Source of the DNA: Lachnospiraceae bacterium
GTDB lineage: Bacteria; Bacillota; Clostridia; Lachnospirales; Lachnospiraceae
Length of the DNA: 64,000 nucleotides
Assembly (NCBI GenBank): GCA_017542245.1
Contig: JAFXXN010000029.1
Coordinates: forward strand, 124,001 to 188,000
Reading direction: 5' to 3'
The notes under the pieces are model-generated. The model was not told the origin of the DNA. It searched no databases and was given only the letters and a program-made list of their open reading frames with translations. Positions within the stretch are counted from its first letter, which is position 1. Each line of letters begins with the position of its first letter. Positions 44,729 to 52,163 of the stretch are shown piece by piece. A program made the translations under genes and the position numbers.

Positions 44729-44962
44729 TTAAGCTACGATAAAAGGCTTTAAGCTCTCTAAGATCTCATCAATCTGATCCTCTGAATGGATATTAAGCTC
44801 GATTGACTTTGAAAGATCAAGTGAGAAGATACCCATAATGGATTTAGCATCTATAACATATCTCCCCGAAACAAGATCGAAATCCGACTCGTATTTTGTA
44901 ACTGTGTTTACAAACGACTTAACTGCATCGATAGAATTCAAACTGATTTTAACTGTTTTCAT
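44729..44962 (-). CDS. HPr-like protein lacking the phospho-histidine (Crh-like)
   Basis: 77 residues with the HPr fold pattern: VNTVTKYESDFDL, then AKSIMGIFSLDLSKSIELNI, matching the HPr region around regulatory Ser46 (Ser41 here). The active-site GIHARPA of HPr is replaced by NSIDAVK, so His15 and Arg17 are missing and it cannot carry phosphate from enzyme I. HPr paralogues keeping only the regulatory serine are known as Crh in Bacillus, where P-Ser-Crh is a co-repressor partner of CcpA. A similar role is inferred. AAAGGAG precedes the ATG; it is a single-gene unit with its own promoter and terminator. Confidence 0.82.
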   Translation of the reverse strand: MKTVKISLNSIDAVKSFVNTVTKYESDFDLVSGRYVIDAKSIMGIFSLDLSKSIELNIHSEDQIDEILESLKPFIVA

Positions 44963-45015
44963 TTTAACTTTCTCCTTTCGAAAATATACTTTTTAGGATT
45001 TTTCCTTACGAGCAT

Positions 45016-45044
45016 AGTATAGCTTTACTTTAGGATAATGTCAA
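45016..45044 (-). promoter_or_regulatory. Strong promoter of the HPr-like gene
   Basis: On the minus strand TTGACA (45044-45039), 17 bases, TATACT (45021-45016). The 329-base gap 44963-45291 holds this promoter, an AT-rich stretch without recognisable signals, and a family B repeat. Confidence 0.8.
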
Positions 45045-45197
45045 CACTAAGAAGTACCAAAATTTGTGTATTTTTCAAAAAATATATTATTTAATTTTAT
45101 ATCTGTTTTAGAATTAATGGAATTTTTGTTTGTGCATTTTTTACAATTTATGCTGTAAAACATAAATAATTGCAGATATCTTTATAACAAAACAGAA

Positions 45198-45256
45198 GAT
45201 GCGGAGCAGCGTTATGTTACCGAGGAAACACAGAAGGCGTTTTCGAGGTGACATTA
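45198..45256 (+). repeat. Family B repeat, copy upstream of mtaB
   Basis: GATGCGGAGCAGCG, GTTATGTTACCGAGGAAACA and GAAGGCGTTTTCGAGGTGACATT match the 44597 copy with a few changes. The final TTGACA is altered to TTATAA. It ends 35 bases before the mtaB ATG. Confidence 0.7.
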
Positions 45257-45291
45257 TAATAATTAATAATGAATTTTAACAGGAGGCTATA

Positions 45292-46677
45292 ATGGCTCTG
45301 AAAGCGGCACTTTTATCATTGGGATGCAAGGTGAACTCATATGAGACCGAAAAAATACGTGAAGACATGATCCTTGCTGGTTTTGAAATAGTTGATTTTA
45401 CCGAAAAAGCCGATGTTTATATAGTAAATACCTGTTCGGTAACCAATATAGCCGACAGAAAATCGCGTCAGATGCTGCATAAAGCCAAAAGCATAAATCC
45501 TAAAGCATTGGTTGTGGCTACCGGCTGTTATGTTCAGACTGCGGAAAAAGACGAAAGATTAAATGATGCAGCAGATATCATAATCGGAAATAATCATAAA
45601 GGGAGCATAGCTGAAACAATCATGGCTCATATATCATCTGCAGCAGATGACATTAACCTTTTGGACGATATCGCTAAAGAATGTGAGGTCGAAAACTTTT
45701 CTATAAATGACTATTCGGAAAGAAGCAGGGCATTTGTCAGGATTGAAGACGGATGTAATCAGTTTTGCTCATATTGTATAATACCGTATGCAAGAGGGCG
45801 TGTACGTTCAAGAAGCGAAGAAGATATTATTTCTGAAGTAAAAGTACTTGCCGAAAAAGGCTTTAAAGAGATTGTTATAACCGGTATACATATTTCTTCA
45901 TACGGAATGAAAAATTATGAATCGGGCTTAAAAAATGAAGAATGGGATTCAAAACCGCTGCTTAAACTTGTGCAGGAACTCGACAAAATAAAAGGTATTG
46001 AACGTATAAGACTTGGGTCTTTGGAACCAAGGATCATTAGCAGAGAATTTGCTGTCGGATTAAAAGAGATCAAAAGTTTTTGCCCGCATTTTCATTTGTC
46101 ACTTCAAAGTGGATGTGATTCTGTGCTGAAAAGGATGAACAGGCATTATACGGCCGAAGATTTTCTTGAACGATGCAGAATATTAAGGGAAGTATTTGAT
46201 GATCCGGCGATAACTACCGATGTAATAGTCGGATTCCCTTCTGAGACTGAAGAAGAGTTTAAAGAGTCCGCCGATATGTTAAAGCAGGCAGCATTTTCAA
46301 AAATGCATATTTTTAAATATTCCAGGCGCAAGGGAACCGTTGCAGACAGAATGCCCGGACAACTTACAGAAAAGGTAAAACACGAGCGAAGCCTTGTATT
46401 ACAGGAGCTTGACAATAAAATGCATTTTGATTATGCATCTCATTTTAAAGGAAAGACTGTTAAAGTGCTAATAGAGGAAGAAGACGGAGATGAAATGTCA
46501 GGGCTTACAGAGAGATATATGAATGTAAAGATATCAAAAAACACAGGCGTTTTTAGATTCCCTGATGTTCCGAATGACATGAATACAGAGTTATCTGCTG
46601 ATAACAGTTATATAAATCATATAGCAGAGGTAAAAATAACAGATGTATCGGAGGACGGTATATTGATCTCAAAGTAA
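45292..46677 (+). CDS. mtaB: tRNA t6A37 methylthiotransferase MtaB
   Basis: 461-residue radical-SAM methylthiotransferase that converts t6A37 to ms2t6A37 in ANN-decoding tRNAs. LGCKVNSYETEKIREDM is the MtaB-type N-terminal motif; ATGCYVQ and NTCSVTN supply the other cluster cysteines. The radical-SAM site is CNQFCSYC followed by ARGRVRSR. The TRAM-like C-terminus carries an extra Asn/Asp stretch. GGAGG precedes the ATG. Confidence 0.93.
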   Translation: MALKAALLSLGCKVNSYETEKIREDMILAGFEIVDFTEKADVYIVNTCSVTNIADRKSRQMLHKAKSINPKALVVATGCYVQTAEKDERLNDAADIIIGNNHKGSIAETIMAHISSAADDINLLDDIAKECEVENFSINDYSERSRAFVRIEDGCNQFCSYCIIPYARGRVRSRSEEDIISEVKVLAEKGFKEIVITGIHISSYGMKNYESGLKNEEWDSKPLLKLVQELDKIKGIERIRLGSLEPRIISREFAVGLKEIKSFCPHFHLSLQSGCDSVLKRMNRHYTAEDFLERCRILREVFDDPAITTDVIVGFPSETEEEFKESADMLKQAAFSKMHIFKYSRRKGTVADRMPGQLTEKVKHERSLVLQELDNKMHFDYASHFKGKTVKVLIEEEDGDEMSGLTERYMNVKISKNTGVFRFPDVPNDMNTELSADNSYINHIAEVKITDVSEDGILISK

Positions 46678-46688
46678 ATCCTATATCC

Positions 46689-46761
46689 GGATATAGAACC
46701 GGATATAGAACCGAGTATAGATTTGAGTAATAGGTCTGAGCATAAATCTGAGTATAGATTA
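46689..46761. repeat. Imperfect 12-bp tandem repeat
   Basis: Six units run GGATATAGAACC twice, GAGTATAGATTT, GAGTAATAGGTCT, GAGCATAAATCT and GAGTATAGATTA. The first unit overlaps a 16-base palindrome CTATATCCGGATATAG (46681-46696). It lies in the mtaB-ireB gap just upstream of the ireB promoter. Confidence 0.65.
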
Positions 46762-46798
46762 AAATATCGTAAAATATTTGAAAATGCTAAAAAAGTAC

Positions 46799-46827
46799 TT
46801 GAAAAGACAAACATTCTCGGTTATAAT
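46799..46827 (+). promoter_or_regulatory. Promoter of the ireB-ruvX operon
   Basis: TTGAAA (46799-46804), 17 bases, perfect TATAAT (46822-46827). Confidence 0.75.
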
Positions 46828-46894
46828 ATTATGATGCGAAAGGTTGAGCTTTGCTCGATTTTAAGATGATAATTAAGAAAGGCCGCATTCATAT

Positions 46895-47185
46895 ATGACA
46901 GATGCGGAAAATGGGTATTTAACAATGGAATCAAGAGGCGACACACAATATTTCAGACCTGTAAAGGAAACAGAGAACCTCGTTAAGGATACTATCTCAG
47001 ATGTTTATCTTGCTCTTACTCAGAAAGGTTACAATCCTGTAAGTCAGATAGTAGGATATATTATGTCCGGAGACCCTACATATATTACAAGCCACAATGG
47101 TGCAAGAAGCCAGATAATGCGTGTTGAAAGAGATGAGATCATAGAGGAGCTTCTTAAAGAATACATTGACATTAATTTCAAATAA
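46895..47185 (+). CDS. ireB: IreB family regulatory phosphoprotein (UPF0297)
   Basis: 96 residues. DTQYFRPVKE, VYLALTQKGYNPVSQIVGYI and SGDPTYITSHNGAR are diagnostic of UPF0297. In Enterococcus IreB is phosphorylated on threonine by the PASTA kinase IreK and affects cephalosporin resistance. It heads the conserved ireB-ruvX-yrzB block. AGAAAGG is 12 bases before the ATG, slightly far, but the N-terminus matches the family. Confidence 0.93.
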   Translation: MTDAENGYLTMESRGDTQYFRPVKETENLVKDTISDVYLALTQKGYNPVSQIVGYIMSGDPTYITSHNGARSQIMRVERDEIIEELLKEYIDINFK

Positions 47186-47200
47186 TTATCCGGGTATATA

Positions 47201-47644
47201 ATGGGCAGAATAATAGGACTTGATTTTGGTGGAATGACGTGCGGGGTGGCTATAAGCGATCCTCTTTTACTGACGGCTCAGCCGATAGAGACAATAAGAC
47301 GTACTCATGAAAATAAGCTGAGGAAAACCTTGGCACGTATAGAAGAACTTATAGCTGAATATGAAGTTGAAAAATGCGTGATAGGACTTCCTAAAAAACT
47401 TGACGGAACAGAAGGCGACAGAGTTGAAAAAACTAAAGCGTTTGCTTCTGATGTTGAGAGAAGGACCGGACTTGAAGTGATACTGTGGGATGAAAGACTG
47501 ACCACAGTTGAAGCTTCCAGGGCACTTAATGCGGCAGGACTTAATTATGAAGAAAAAAGCAGGGTTGTAGACAAACTTGCAGCCTCTCTTATCTTGCAGA
47601 ATTATCTTGATTATTTATCAAATTGTGCCAAAAGCGGATCATGA
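47201..47644 (+). CDS. ruvX: Putative pre-16S rRNA nuclease / Holliday junction resolvase RuvX (YqgF)
   Basis: 147 residues. [48 protein letters not shown] and the C-terminal [15 protein letters not shown] are the RNase H-like YqgF motifs, with catalytic acidic residues at D8, E in ERLT and D in VDK. It lies 15 bases after ireB. Confidence 0.95.
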   Translation: MGRIIGLDFGGMTCGVAISDPLLLTAQPIETIRRTHENKLRKTLARIEELIAEYEVEKCVIGLPKKLDGTEGDRVEKTKAFASDVERRTGLEVILWDERLTTVEASRALNAAGLNYEEKSRVVDKLAASLILQNYLDYLSNCAKSGS

Positions 47645-47688
47645 TTTTTTAGGATATCGGCTTTATTATCAGAATGGGAGACATTGCC

Positions 47689-47973
47689 ATGAGTGAAAAA
47701 AATGATAACAGAATGATCAAATTTACAACTGACGACGGCATTGAAATTGATCTTTATGCCATAGCTGATACAAAGCTGAACGGAAAAAACTACATACTTG
47801 TATCTGACAGTGAAGATGATATGGAAGCGAATGCCTACATTTTAAAAGAGCTTGCTTCTGATAACAAAGAGGTTGCATATGATCTAGTTGTTGATGAAAA
47901 AGAACTGAATGCTGTCGGAGAGATTTTTAATGAATTGCTTGAAGATGTCGACATTGTAGAGGATGTTGACTAA
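47689..47973 (+). CDS. DUF1292 family protein (YrzB-like)
   Basis: 94 residues, acidic, with MIKFTTDDGIEIDLYAIADT and YILVSDSEDDMEANAYIL typical of DUF1292. The function is unknown; the ireB-ruvX-yrzB order is conserved in Firmicutes. GGGAG is eight bases before ATG 47689, and overlaps the ATG at 47674, so 47689 is the start. Confidence 0.88.
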   Translation: MSEKNDNRMIKFTTDDGIEIDLYAIADTKLNGKNYILVSDSEDDMEANAYILKELASDNKEVAYDLVVDEKELNAVGEIFNELLEDVDIVEDVD

Positions 47974-48000
47974 GATTTATATATTGATTTGGAGAAGAAA

Positions 48001-49683
48001 TTGAATAAACAGAATGAAACAGCGGAAGTAAAAGTTCCGTCAGTTAAAGTCATCCCTTTAGGTGGACTTGAACAGATCGGTATGAACATAACCGCTTTTG
48101 AATATAATGATACCATAATCGTTGTAGATTGCGGTATTGCCTTTCCTGAAGATGATATGCTCGGGATAGATCTTGTTATTCCGGATATTACATATTTGAC
48201 AGAAAATATTGATAAAGTTAAAGGATTCTTTATTACACACGGACATGAGGATCATATAGGAGCACTTCCATATGTTTTAAAGGATGTCTGCGTTCCTGTT
48301 TACGGAACATGCCTTACTACAGCTCTTATCGAAAACAGATTGAAAGAGCATGAAATGCCAAAAAAGGTTAAAATAAAAACCGTAAAATACGGGCAGAGTG
48401 TTTCTGTAGGTGATTTCAGAGTAGAATTTATAAGAACCAATCACAGTATAGCCGATGCCGCAGCGCTTGCGATTTTTACGCCTGCAGGAATTATTGTACA
48501 TACGGGTGATTTTAAGGTAGACTTTACTCCGGTTTACGGCGAAACTATTGATCTGCCGAGATTTGCCGAGTTGGGCAAAAAGGGAGTTCTTGCGTTATTA
48601 TGCGACAGTACGAATGTCCTCCGTCCCGGTTATACAATGTCTGAGAAAACTGTCGGCCGAACCTTTGATACCATTTTTTTAGAGAACGGCGACCGACGTA
48701 TAATAGTAGCTACATTTTCTACCAATGTAGACCGCGTACAGCAGATAATTAATTCAGCTGAAAAATACGGAAGAAAAGTTGTTGTTGAAGGCAGGAGCAT
48801 GGTAAACGTCATAACAACTGCCTGTGATTTAGGATATATCACCAAGAAGGATAATACGATAATCCCTATAGAGCAGATGAAGAGCTATAAGGATGAAAAA
48901 ACGGTCATCATTACTACCGGAAGTCAGGGAGAAGCTATGGCTGCATTATCCCGTATGGCTGCAAATATCCATAAAAAAGTAACCATAAAGCCGGGAGATG
49001 TTGTAATTTTCAGTTCATCGGCCATACCCGGAAATGAAAAGAATATATTTAAGGTAATAAATGAACTTTCAATGATCGGAGCTAAGGTTATATTCCAGGA
49101 CGCACATGTCTCAGGACATGCATGCCAGGAAGAAATCAAGCTTTTATATTCACTTACTAAACCCAAATACGCAATTCCTATCCACGGTGAATACAGATTC
49201 CTTGTGGCGCATAAGGAACTTGCAGTTAATATGGGCGTTGAAAAAGATAATGTATTTATTCTTTCATCAGGCGATGTTCTTGAACTGTCCGAGGAAGAAG
49301 GTAAACTTACCGACAAGGTAAAAGTCGGAGCAGTTATGGTAGACGGACTTGGTGTCGGTGATGTAGGAAATATTGTACTGCATGACCGTCAGCAGCTTTC
49401 CGAAAGTGGACTTATAGCTGTTTCGATCACTTTTGATTCCGCAACAGGAGAAGTACTTGCCGGCCCCGAAATTTCGTCAAGAGGATTTGTCTATGTCAAG
49501 GAAGCCGAAGAACTTATAGAAGCGTTGGAAGGCGAAGCTCTTGCAACTTTAAATATGATAAGGGATCGCGGTATTACAGATCAGAATAAAATGAAATCGG
49601 TTATAAGAGACGATTTAGCTGATTTCTTATGGAAGAGGATGAAGAGGAGACCTATTATCCTGCCTATTTTCATGGAGGTCTAA
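48001..49683 (+). CDS. rnjA: Ribonuclease J
   Basis: 560-residue metallo-beta-lactamase/beta-CASP ribonuclease. Zinc site THGHEDHIGALPY, VHTGDFKVDF, CDSTN, SSAIPGNE and the C-terminal PIHGEYR are all present. It has endo- and 5'-exonuclease activity in mRNA decay and rRNA maturation. The start is TTG: GGAGAAG (47991-47997) lies properly before TTG 48001 and overlaps the TTG at 47989, ruling out the latter. Confidence 0.95.
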   Translation: MNKQNETAEVKVPSVKVIPLGGLEQIGMNITAFEYNDTIIVVDCGIAFPEDDMLGIDLVIPDITYLTENIDKVKGFFITHGHEDHIGALPYVLKDVCVPVYGTCLTTALIENRLKEHEMPKKVKIKTVKYGQSVSVGDFRVEFIRTNHSIADAAALAIFTPAGIIVHTGDFKVDFTPVYGETIDLPRFAELGKKGVLALLCDSTNVLRPGYTMSEKTVGRTFDTIFLENGDRRIIVATFSTNVDRVQQIINSAEKYGRKVVVEGRSMVNVITTACDLGYITKKDNTIIPIEQMKSYKDEKTVIITTGSQGEAMAALSRMAANIHKKVTIKPGDVVIFSSSAIPGNEKNIFKVINELSMIGAKVIFQDAHVSGHACQEEIKLLYSLTKPKYAIPIHGEYRFLVAHKELAVNMGVEKDNVFILSSGDVLELSEEEGKLTDKVKVGAVMVDGLGVGDVGNIVLHDRQQLSESGLIAVSITFDSATGEVLAGPEISSRGFVYVKEAEELIEALEGEALATLNMIRDRGITDQNKMKSVIRDDLADFLWKRMKRRPIILPIFMEV

Positions 49684-50172
49684 ATGAGCAATATGAACAG
49701 TTCCGTTCATAAAGGAACAGGAAGATCATCGGGAATAAGAGTTTTACTTAGAATGTCGGGGGGATTTTTACAAATCTGTCTGAATATCTTTATATACGCC
49801 GTGATCATATTTTTTGTAGTAAAAGCAGTTCATTATACATATGATTTTGCGTATAGGATATTTGGAGATGTATCTGTTGAAGTTGAACCCGGCAGGGATG
49901 TTAAAATACTTATTTTAAAAGGTGAGTCCACTATGAATGTGGCCACGAAACTTGAAACCAACAAGCTGATACCCGACAGATATTCGTTTTTCTTAAAAGT
50001 TCAGATCGGTAATTTTGGTTCCGATGAAAATAAGAAAAAATATGAAATTATGGGCGGAACGTATGTACTTAACACTTCTATGAATTATGATGAGATACTG
50101 GCGGTCATAACAGATGCCAAGAACTCCATCGAAGGCGAGATAAGTGTCGAGGAGGCTGAAAATTCGCCATGA
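49684..50172 (+). CDS. MltG-like membrane protein without the catalytic domain
   Basis: 162 residues. A single membrane segment (ICLNIFIYAVIIFFVVKAV) and a C-terminal stretch (KILILKGESTMNVATKLETN, LIPDRYSFFLKVQIG) resemble the LysM-like front of the endolytic transglycosylase MltG (YrrL). The catalytic YceG domain with its Glu is absent. In Bacillus mltG (yrrL) sits exactly here, between yrzB and yrrM, so this looks like a shortened form. TAA/ATG junction with rnjA and ATGA overlap with the next gene show tight coupling. Confidence 0.65.
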   Translation: MSNMNSSVHKGTGRSSGIRVLLRMSGGFLQICLNIFIYAVIIFFVVKAVHYTYDFAYRIFGDVSVEVEPGRDVKILILKGESTMNVATKLETNKLIPDRYSFFLKVQIGNFGSDENKKKYEIMGGTYVLNTSMNYDEILAVITDAKNSIEGEISVEEAENSP

Positions 50173-50849
50173 TAACAGACGAACATATAGAGAGTTATAT
50201 TAACTCTTTAGCTCCTGATATACCAAAAGAACTTGATAATCTTGAACAATGGGCACTTGATAATAAAGTGCCCATTATACGGAGAAGCATGCAGTCCCTC
50301 CTTAGTTTCCTTATAAAGACTCACAAACCAAAGAATATTTTGGAGATTGGTACAGCAATAGGATTTTCAGCTTTGTTTATGGAACACTGTTCACAGGAGG
50401 ATTGCCGGATAACTACTATAGAGAAAGTTGAAATGAGACTTGTAAATGCAAGAAAAAATCTTGCAGGGCATTCCAGAATATCTCTTTGTGAAGGCGATGC
50501 AGAAGATATACTAAATAAGTTTTCTAACGATCATACCAAAAGATATGATTTTATTTTTTTAGATGCAGCAAAAGGACAGTATCTCAAGTACCTTGAATAT
50601 ATCAGAAAGATATTGATCAAGGGCGGAATGCTTGTTACGGATAATGTTCTTCTTGAAGGCTCTATTGCAGAGTCTAAGTTTTCAATAGAAAGAAGAAACC
50701 GTACCATACATATGAGAATGCGGGAATATCTCAATGAACTGACACATTGTGAAGATTTTGATACTGTAATTCTTCCGGTAGGAGATGGCGTCGCGGTTTC
50801 CGTGTATAACAAAATTGAAGATACAGAGCATCATTTTGTTACCAATTAA
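50169..50849 (+). CDS. trmR: tRNA 5-hydroxyuridine methyltransferase TrmR-like (class I O-methyltransferase)
   Basis: 226 residues. ILEIGTAIGFSALFME is SAM motif I and DFIFLDAAKGQY the metal/catalytic region of the COG4122 O-methyltransferases. The gene occupies the yrrM position of Bacillus, before the U32 gene; yrrM (TrmR) methylates ho5U34 to mo5U34 in tRNA. ATGA overlap couples it upstream. Its last residues (EHHFVTN) are encoded by the start of a family B repeat copy. Confidence 0.85.
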   Translation: MITDEHIESYINSLAPDIPKELDNLEQWALDNKVPIIRRSMQSLLSFLIKTHKPKNILEIGTAIGFSALFMEHCSQEDCRITTIEKVEMRLVNARKNLAGHSRISLCEGDAEDILNKFSNDHTKRYDFIFLDAAKGQYLKYLEYIRKILIKGGMLVTDNVLLEGSIAESKFSIERRNRTIHMRMREYLNELTHCEDFDTVILPVGDGVAVSVYNKIEDTEHHFVTN

Positions 50850-50879
50850 ACGCTGAAAGCTTTTTTTGGTGTATTGACA
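50826..50879 (+). repeat. Family B repeat overlapping the trmR 3' end
   Basis: GAGCATCATTTTGTTACC, AAACGCTGAAAGC and GGTGTATTGACA match family B. The first 24 bases encode the TrmR C-terminus and its stop. It ends 16 bases before the trhP TTG start. Confidence 0.6.
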
Positions 50880-50895
50880 TAATGGAGGCATTGTT

Positions 50896-52161
50896 TTGAA
50901 AAAACCTGAATTACTGATGCCTGCGGGCAGCTTTGAAATACTAAAGACAGCATTCAGATTCGGTGCGGATGCGGTATATGTCGGCGGAGATATGTTCAGT
51001 CTTCGTGCCAAAGCTCATAATTTCAGTCTTGAAGAACTTAGAGAAGCTGTAAAATATACTCATTCGCTTAACAAAAAGATATATGTTACGGTTAATATCA
51101 CTGCACACAACAAAGATATTGACGGAATACGTGAGTATCTTTCGGAATTGGAAGATATAAGACCCGATGCATTTATTATCAGTGACCCGGGTGTTATAAT
51201 GCTCGCAAAAAAATATGCTCCGAGCGTTGAGATACATATTAGTACACAGGCAAACAATGTTAATTATCTGACTTTTCTGTTTTGGCAGCAACAGGGTGCT
51301 AAAAGAATTGTCACCGGAAGAGAACTGTCAATTTCTGAGATAAAGGAAATCAGAGAAAACATTCCTGATGATCTGGAAATAGAAAGTTTTATTCATGGAG
51401 CAATGTGTATTTCATATTCGGGAAGATGTTTATTGAGCAATTACTTTACCGGCAGAGATGCCAATCTGGGAGAATGTACCCATCCATGCAGATGGAAATA
51501 CTACATCTCTGAGGAAACAAGACCCGGTGAGTTTTTCCCTATAGAAGAAAATGACAGAGGAACATATATTTTTAATTCGAAAGATCTCTGTATGATTGAT
51601 CATATACCTGAACTTATCGACGCAGGTATTGATTCATTCAAAATTGAAGGAAGAATGAAAACGGCTCTTTATGCCGCAACTATCGCAAGAGCCTACAGGA
51701 TTGCCATAGATACATTTTTTGAAAGCGGGAATAAATACAAGAGAAACAGAGAAAAATATCTTAAAGAAATATCTAAATGTACCAACAGGATGTTTACAAC
51801 CGGTTTTTATTTCGGAAAACCGGGCCAGGATTCCATGGTGTTCGGAGAAAGTACGTATGTCAAAGATTATGTATATCTGGGCACATTGGAATCAGTTGAA
51901 AGATTTAAGTATAATGATGGAAAAAATATCGGAGCAAAATGTGAACTTATACAGAAAAACAAATTCTGTGTTGGAGATGAAATAGAAATCCTGTCTCCGG
52001 GCAATCTTAAAGAAAGATTTTGCAGAGTATTGAGAATCACAGATACGGACGGAAAAGATATGCCAAGCTGTCCACACGCTTCTCAGCGTATAATAGTTTA
52101 TTTAGATGTTTTACCGAAAGCCGGAGATTTGTTAAGAAGGGGACCTGTAAACGGAGGATAA
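50896..52161 (+). CDS. trhP: Peptidase U32 family tRNA hydroxylation protein TrhP
   Basis: 421 residues. PELLMPAGSFEILKTAFRFG, GADAVYVGG, HGAMCISYSGRC and GECTHPCRWKY give the four-cysteine U32 Fe-S signature. TrhP (YrrN/YrrO in Bacillus) makes ho5U34 in tRNA from prephenate; the adjacent trmR then methylates it, so the pair forms a two-step pathway to mo5U34. The length fits YrrO. The start is TTG 50896 with GGAGG seven bases upstream. Confidence 0.9.
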   Translation: MKKPELLMPAGSFEILKTAFRFGADAVYVGGDMFSLRAKAHNFSLEELREAVKYTHSLNKKIYVTVNITAHNKDIDGIREYLSELEDIRPDAFIISDPGVIMLAKKYAPSVEIHISTQANNVNYLTFLFWQQQGAKRIVTGRELSISEIKEIRENIPDDLEIESFIHGAMCISYSGRCLLSNYFTGRDANLGECTHPCRWKYYISEETRPGEFFPIEENDRGTYIFNSKDLCMIDHIPELIDAGIDSFKIEGRMKTALYAATIARAYRIAIDTFFESGNKYKRNREKYLKEISKCTNRMFTTGFYFGKPGQDSMVFGESTYVKDYVYLGTLESVERFKYNDGKNIGAKCELIQKNKFCVGDEIEILSPGNLKERFCRVLRITDTDGKDMPSCPHASQRIIVYLDVLPKAGDLLRRGPVNGG

Positions 52162-52163
52162 TG

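Noticed and set aside
46681-46761. CRISPR-like array.
   Set aside because: Units are 12 bases, contiguous and without spacers, and no cas genes are present.
47167-47178. ACATTGACATT at the end of ireB as another family B fragment.
   Set aside because: It encodes conserved C-terminal residues and lacks any other part of the repeat.
52020-52160. N-terminal extension of the SNF2 protein reaching into trhP.
   Set aside because: It overlaps trhP by ~140 bases in another frame, whereas GGAGG stands right before ATG 52161/52164.
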